The notes beneath the pieces were generated by a model. That model was not told where the DNA came from. It saw only the letters and a list, made by a program, of their open reading frames with translations, and ran no database searches. From Terrimesophilobacter sp036833635 (GTDB lineage Bacteria; Actinomycetota; Actinomycetes; Actinomycetales; Microbacteriaceae), in assembly GCA_036833635.1 (NCBI GenBank), contig DAITPJ010000073.1, positions 1 to 8,936 of the forward strand: 8,936 nt of DNA, in the 5' to 3' direction. This document shows positions 6,466-8,936 of this stretch, piece by piece; position 1 is the stretch's first letter; every line of letters starts with the position of its first letter. A program made the translations under genes and the position numbers.

Positions 6466-6927
6466 TCACCCTCGACGCGGCTGAAGCGCGAGGCGCACGA
6501 GAGGGAGGTCGTAGTCGCGGCGCCCCTGGAGTTTGGACATCGCGTCGTCGAGCATCGACCAGGCTTTCGGATGCGTCTCCCGGTAGGCAGCGAGCATCCT
6601 CGATGCGTCGTCGTCCGCCACCACGGTCGCCGTCGCTGCGACCGTCCGCCGCGTGCCGATGCTCACATGGCAGCGGGGATGGGCCAGGAGGTTCCGGAAC
6701 CACTGCGACGCCGTGCCGAATCCGGACGCGATGACGACCTCGTCGCGCGAGGGACGCAGGAGAACCTCGAGGACGACGTAGCGCGCCTCGCCGGACGTTC
6801 GCCCGACATGTTCGAGCAGGAGCAGTCGCCCGCCGAAGAGGAAGCCCAGCCCGGCTCGGAACAGGGCGATCGGCGCACGGACGAGCCACCTCGTCCTGAG
6901 GATGCGGGCGCCCAGTTCCCCTGCCAT
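6466..6927 (-). CDS. Nitroreductase-family deazaflavin (F420)-dependent oxidoreductase, Ddn-like
   Basis: The 153-residue product fits the small split-barrel family (PF04075, formerly DUF385) that includes the mycobacterial deazaflavin-dependent nitroreductase Ddn and F420H2:quinone reductases. Visible features are a hydrophobic N-terminal helix that may sit on the membrane (about 16-32), the strand motif LLLLEHVGRTSGEARYVVLE (35-54), and VVIASGFGTASQWFRNLLAHP (64-84), which matches the Ddn-type VxAS-G-x-W-x-NLxA-P pattern that binds the cofactor phosphate and deazaflavin. Known members reduce quinones or activated double bonds with F420H2; the substrate here is unknown. The ATG at 6927 has AGGA 9 nt upstream and TAGGAT 8 nt upstream. 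The gene starts 30 nt after the DinB-like gene and ends 25 nt before the acetyltransferase. F420 biosynthesis genes are not in the window, so F420 use is inferred from family membership. Confidence 0.85.
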   Translation of the reverse strand: MAGELGARILRTRWLVRAPIALFRAGLGFLFGGRLLLLEHVGRTSGEARYVVLEVLLRPSRDEVVIASGFGTASQWFRNLLAHPRCHVSIGTRRTVAATATVVADDDASRMLAAYRETHPKAWSMLDDAMSKLQGRRDYDLPLVRLALQPRRG

Positions 6928-6935
6928 GGGGATTC

Positions 6936-6941
6936 ATCCTA
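6936..6941 (-). promoter_or_regulatory. Possible -10 box before the oxidoreductase ATG
   Basis: TAGGAT on the minus strand ends 8 nt before the ATG at 6927. The eight bases TAGGATGA are identical to those before the ion-channel start on the other strand, where the gap from box to ATG is 7 nt. It could be a leaderless promoter, or its AGGA could act as a weak Shine-Dalgarno. Confidence 0.35.
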
Positions 6942-6957
6942 ATGCGCTCGGTCCTCC

Positions 6958-7542
6958 TCAGGACCCTGCGGCGCCCTCTGCCGCGCGCTTCAGCGTCTCG
7001 ACATACTCGGCCCACCACGCCTCGTCGTGATCCGGAAGGTTACTGTTGTCGGCACGCACGCCGGCCCTGCCGTCGATGAGTTCACGAAGAATGTCGGCGT
7101 GCCCGGCATGCCGGGCGGTCTCGGCGATCATGTGCACGAGGATGCGGTGCAGCGTGACGTCGCGCGACTCCGGCGACCACCAGGGCACGACGCCCTGCGC
7201 GTCAAGCGGGAGCTCGTCGATCGTGCGGTCGGAGTGCGCCCAGGAGCGGTGATAGAGACCGACGATATCCTCGCGAGACTCCTCGGCGGTCGCCCACATG
7301 TCTGCGTTGTCTGGGGCGTCATCCGCGGTCCAGGGCAGTGGTTCGCCAGAGGGTCTGCCGAAGACATCGCCGAAGTAGCCGATCTCGACGCTCGCGACGT
7401 GCTTGACGATGCCGAGGATGTTCGTGCCCGTGCGCGTCATGGGCCAGCGGGCGTCGCGCTCGCTCAGGCCGTCGAGCTTCCAGAGGAGCGCCTCCCTGGC
7501 CTGCTGGAGGTAGCGCGTGAGGGTGTCCTTCTCGGTCAGCAT
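6958..7542 (-). CDS. DinB-like four-helix-bundle protein of the DUF664 type
   Basis: The 194-residue product looks like a DUF664/DinB-superfamily protein. Members are metal-binding four-helix bundles, and several in actinobacteria are thiol (mycothiol) S-transferases or isomerases; no activity can be assigned here. The evidence is the first helix LTRYLQQAREALLWKLDGLS, then TGTNILGIVKHVASVEIGYF with a likely metal His at residue 48, the WW pair (about 121-122), and the helix RILVHMIAETARHAGHADIL, with His145 and His148 in the family's second metal-binding position. The frame stays open to 7593, but ATG 7542 is chosen. It begins at the conserved first helix, the 17 upstream codons are Pro/Gly-rich and unlike the family, and TACTCT lies 6 nt before it. 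No Shine-Dalgarno is seen. The gene is first of three closely spaced minus-strand genes. Confidence 0.85.
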   Translation of the reverse strand: MLTEKDTLTRYLQQAREALLWKLDGLSERDARWPMTRTGTNILGIVKHVASVEIGYFGDVFGRPSGEPLPWTADDAPDNADMWATAEESREDIVGLYHRSWAHSDRTIDELPLDAQGVVPWWSPESRDVTLHRILVHMIAETARHAGHADILRELIDGRAGVRADNSNLPDHDEAWWAEYVETLKRAAEGAAGS

Positions 7543-7548
7543 CAGGCC

Positions 7549-7554
7549 AGAGTA
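7549..7554 (-). promoter_or_regulatory. Possible -10 box before the DinB-like ATG
   Basis: TACTCT on the minus strand ends 6 nt before the ATG at 7542. No Shine-Dalgarno is present between them, so a leaderless transcript would fit. The -35 region has no clear match: TTGCCC is only 10 nt away. Confidence 0.35.
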
Positions 7555-7600
7555 ACCCCGGATCGGGCAAGGTGGTGCCCCGGGGTGTGGCACTCCTCGC

Positions 7601-7606
7601 TATGCT
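7601..7606 (+). promoter_or_regulatory. Possible -10 box for the membrane-protein gene
   Basis: TATGCT fits the TAnnnT pattern and would start transcription near 7613. That gives a leader of about 25 nt containing the strong AGGAGG at 7625-7630. No -35 is obvious. Together with the box at 7549-7554 on the other strand it makes a short divergent promoter region. Confidence 0.3.
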
Positions 7607-7624
7607 CGTGCCAAGCATCGACAC

Positions 7625-7630
7625 AGGAGG
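7625..7630 (+). promoter_or_regulatory. Strong Shine-Dalgarno sequence fixing a GTG start at 7638
   Basis: AGGAGG is followed by a 7-nt spacer (AATCACC) and GTG. It rules against the in-frame ATG codons further upstream (7572 and 7602), which lie in sequence unlike the protein and partly before or within the likely promoter. Confidence 0.85.
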
Positions 7631-7637
7631 AATCACC

Positions 7638-8435
7638 GTGGCGGAAAAGCGCAAGAAGAAGGTCGTTCGCGTGGAGTCCACTCCGGCGGAGCGAGAGGCT
7701 CGGAAGTCGGGTTCGACCGGTGGCGATGAACCCACCTGGACGCCCACTCCGGAGGCGAAGGGCAAGGCGGTCAGATTCCGCATCTTCGCCGCGATCCTGT
7801 GGCTGCTCGCGATCGGGCTCGAGGTCTTCGCCATCTTCTGGATCCTGAAGCCGGGCCTCGACGAGGTCACCTTCCCCGACTCGGCCCTCTACTGGCTCAT
7901 CGGCCTGCTCGTCGTCATCGGCCTCCTCGCGTGGGGCGGCTCGTTCTTCTGGAAGAAGGCGAACCGGCTCGACCCCGCATCCCGGTCGAACGCCTTCAAG
8001 TTCTTCGTGCAGAACCAGCTCGGCGTGATCATCACCATCGTCGCGTTCCTGCCGATCATCATCCTCATCTTCATGAACAAGAACATGGACGGCAAACAGA
8101 AGGGCATCGCCGGCGGTATCGCCATCGTGCTCCTGGTCGCCGTCGGCCTGCTGAGCGCCGAGTTCGACCCGACGTCTACTGAGGACGTGGACGCCCAGAC
8201 CCAGCAGGTCGTCGACCTCACCGGAAAGGACGAGGTCGCCTGGACCACGTTCGGCAAGGTGTACCACCTGTGCGCGGATGTCTCAGACGTCAACCGCGAG
8301 TCAAGCGACAACACGATCTTCACCGGCACGGTCGCCGAGGCCATCGCGGCGGGCAAGACCCGTCTGACGCTCAAGGTCGAGCAGAACCTCGAGCAGTGCG
8401 GCTATGCGACCCCGGAGGCGCCGCCCGGCGAGTAA
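7638..8435 (+). CDS. Uncharacterised four-helix membrane protein with a soluble C-terminal domain
   Basis: I do not recognise a characterised family. The 265-residue product starts with a highly charged segment, VAEKRKKKVVRVESTPAERE, and a Ser/Thr/Pro/Gly linker up to residue 46. Four hydrophobic helices follow, at about 47-70, 83-105, 128-147 and 156-174. After these comes a soluble segment of about 90 residues with Asp/Thr/Gln-rich sequence, FGKVYHLCADV (205-215) and LTLKVEQNLEQCGY (243-256), containing the only two cysteines (212 and 254). A basic N-terminus inside and four helices would put the C-terminal part in the cytoplasm. The basic short loop at 148-155 makes that topology uncertain. 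If the domain is outside, the cysteines could form a disulfide. Start chosen by AGGAGG. Codon use matches the neighbours, so recent transfer is not suggested. Nearby genes give no functional hint. Confidence 0.75.
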   Translation: MAEKRKKKVVRVESTPAEREARKSGSTGGDEPTWTPTPEAKGKAVRFRIFAAILWLLAIGLEVFAIFWILKPGLDEVTFPDSALYWLIGLLVVIGLLAWGGSFFWKKANRLDPASRSNAFKFFVQNQLGVIITIVAFLPIIILIFMNKNMDGKQKGIAGGIAIVLLVAVGLLSAEFDPTSTEDVDAQTQQVVDLTGKDEVAWTTFGKVYHLCADVSDVNRESSDNTIFTGTVAEAIAAGKTRLTLKVEQNLEQCGYATPEAPPGE

Positions 8436-8456
8436 TCCTCGGCGGGTGCCCGGGCG
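8422..8456. terminator. GC-rich hairpin at the convergent junction, possible terminator
   Basis: CCCGGCGAG (8424-8432) can pair with CTCGGCGGG (8438-8446) around a TAATC loop, with one G-G mismatch. CGCCCGG (8422-8428) alternatively pairs with CCGGGCG (8450-8456). The hairpin overlaps the stop of the membrane-protein gene and lies before the end of the convergent haemoglobin gene. There is no T-tract on either side, so it is not a classic intrinsic terminator. It could pause polymerase or protect 3' ends. Confidence 0.3.
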
Positions 8457-8472
8457 GGCCGCAACAGTGCGG

Positions 8473-8922
8473 TCAGTCCTGCATGCCGTCCCAGGACCAC
8501 CGCGGCAGCGGGAGCCCGTCGGGCACGTCATCGGCGGACTCCTCGAAGGCGGTCATCGAGTGCGTCGTCGCCCACGCGAAATAATCGTGCAGCACGTCGC
8601 GCAGACGCCGGTCGGATGACAGACCCGTGTCATCCAGCGCCTGATCGAAGCAGGCGATGGCCCGCCGGTTCATCTCCTCGTGCGGGCCGTTGCCGCTGTG
8701 CATCCGCACGACCGAGCTCTCGTCGCCATAGGTCGCGGAGTACGTCGCCGGTCCGCCCAGCGCCTCCGCCCAATAGGCTGCGAGTCGCACGCTGTGGTTG
8801 GGGTGGAATCCGTGGCTGAAGGCGTGGGCGACCACCTCGTCAGCCATGACTCTCGCGTGCCAGGCGTGCGCGAGCCGGAGTAAACCCTCCTTGCCGCCGA
8901 CGGCCTCGTAGACGCTCTGCAT
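8473..8922 (-). CDS. Group II truncated haemoglobin
   Basis: The 149-residue product is a small haem protein of the truncated haemoglobin family, group II (HbO-like). Members bind O2 and react with NO or peroxide. Likely roles are detoxification or oxygen handling in the cytosol. The signatures are SVYEAVGGKEGLLRLAHAWH at the N-terminus, FSHGFHP (35-41), RLAAYWAEALGGPATYS (46-62), and YGDESSVVRMHSGNGPHEEM (65-84), with His75 as the probable proximal (F8) haem ligand. YFAWA follows, with Trp117 at the position of the conserved group II G8 Trp, and the typical tail WSWDGMQ closes the protein. Length is slightly above the usual 125-135 because of this C-terminal tail. ATG 8922 is chosen because the conserved SVYEAVGG follows at once; AGG lies 8 nt upstream, at the window edge. 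The gene converges on the membrane-protein gene, with a 37-bp gap. Confidence 0.95.
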   Translation of the reverse strand: MQSVYEAVGGKEGLLRLAHAWHARVMADEVVAHAFSHGFHPNHSVRLAAYWAEALGGPATYSATYGDESSVVRMHSGNGPHEEMNRRAIACFDQALDDTGLSSDRRLRDVLHDYFAWATTHSMTAFEESADDVPDGLPLPRWSWDGMQD

Positions 8923-8936
8923 GCCGATAGCCTGCC

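Noticed and set aside
6395..7018. A 207-codon minus-strand frame overlapping the oxidoreductase gene
   Set aside because: It is an Arg-rich alternative frame over the Ddn-like gene and both intergenic gaps, with no recognisable domain.
7542..8267. A 241-codon minus-strand frame opposite the membrane-protein gene
   Set aside because: It is an acidic, Glu/Asp/Val-rich shadow of hydrophobic membrane-helix codons, without motifs; the plus-strand gene has the strong Shine-Dalgarno.

Overview
The window looks like chromosomal DNA from a high-GC actinobacterium, most likely Microbacteriaceae or a close relative. This rests on uniformly GC-rich third codon positions, a deazaflavin (F420)-type nitroreductase, a DUF664/DinB-like protein, a group II truncated haemoglobin, and several starts placed 6-8 nt after TAnnnT boxes, as in actinobacterial leaderless genes. 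The family assignment is inference. I see no insertion sequence, phage gene, tRNA, rRNA or CRISPR array.

Region 1 (1-3900, minus strand) is a glycine cleavage operon, gcvT-gcvH-gcvP. It is preceded by a tandem glycine riboswitch whose two aptamers can be drawn base by base. gcvT and gcvH are separated by 1 nt, and gcvH and gcvP overlap by 1 nt (TAATG). gcvP runs off the left edge just after its PLP-binding lysine motif. T, H and P proteins plus lipoamide dehydrogenase (not in the window) split glycine into CO2, ammonia and a methylene group carried on tetrahydrofolate. A hairpin that could hide the gcvT Shine-Dalgarno sequence lies between the second aptamer and a GTG start, which suggests translational control.

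Region 2 (3900-5892) holds a divergent promoter region and a plus-strand gene for a CASTOR/POLLUX-type ion channel with a two-helix pore and two RCK-like regulatory domains. Its mRNA may be leaderless.

Region 3 (5889-7542, minus strand) holds three closely spaced genes in transcription order: a DinB/DUF664-family protein, a deazaflavin-dependent nitroreductase-family oxidoreductase, and a GNAT N-acetyltransferase. Each has its own possible -10 box just before its start, so they may not be a strict operon. The acetyltransferase and channel genes converge and share a CTAG in which both stop codons lie.

Region 4 (7600-8936) holds a plus-strand gene for an unrecognised four-helix membrane protein with a strong Shine-Dalgarno sequence. 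It converges with a minus-strand group II truncated haemoglobin gene, with a GC-rich hairpin at the junction.

Most of the window is ordinary core genome. The parts most worth a second look are the riboswitch expression platform, the prokaryotic CASTOR/POLLUX channel, the repeated TAnnnT/leaderless arrangement and the unknown membrane protein.
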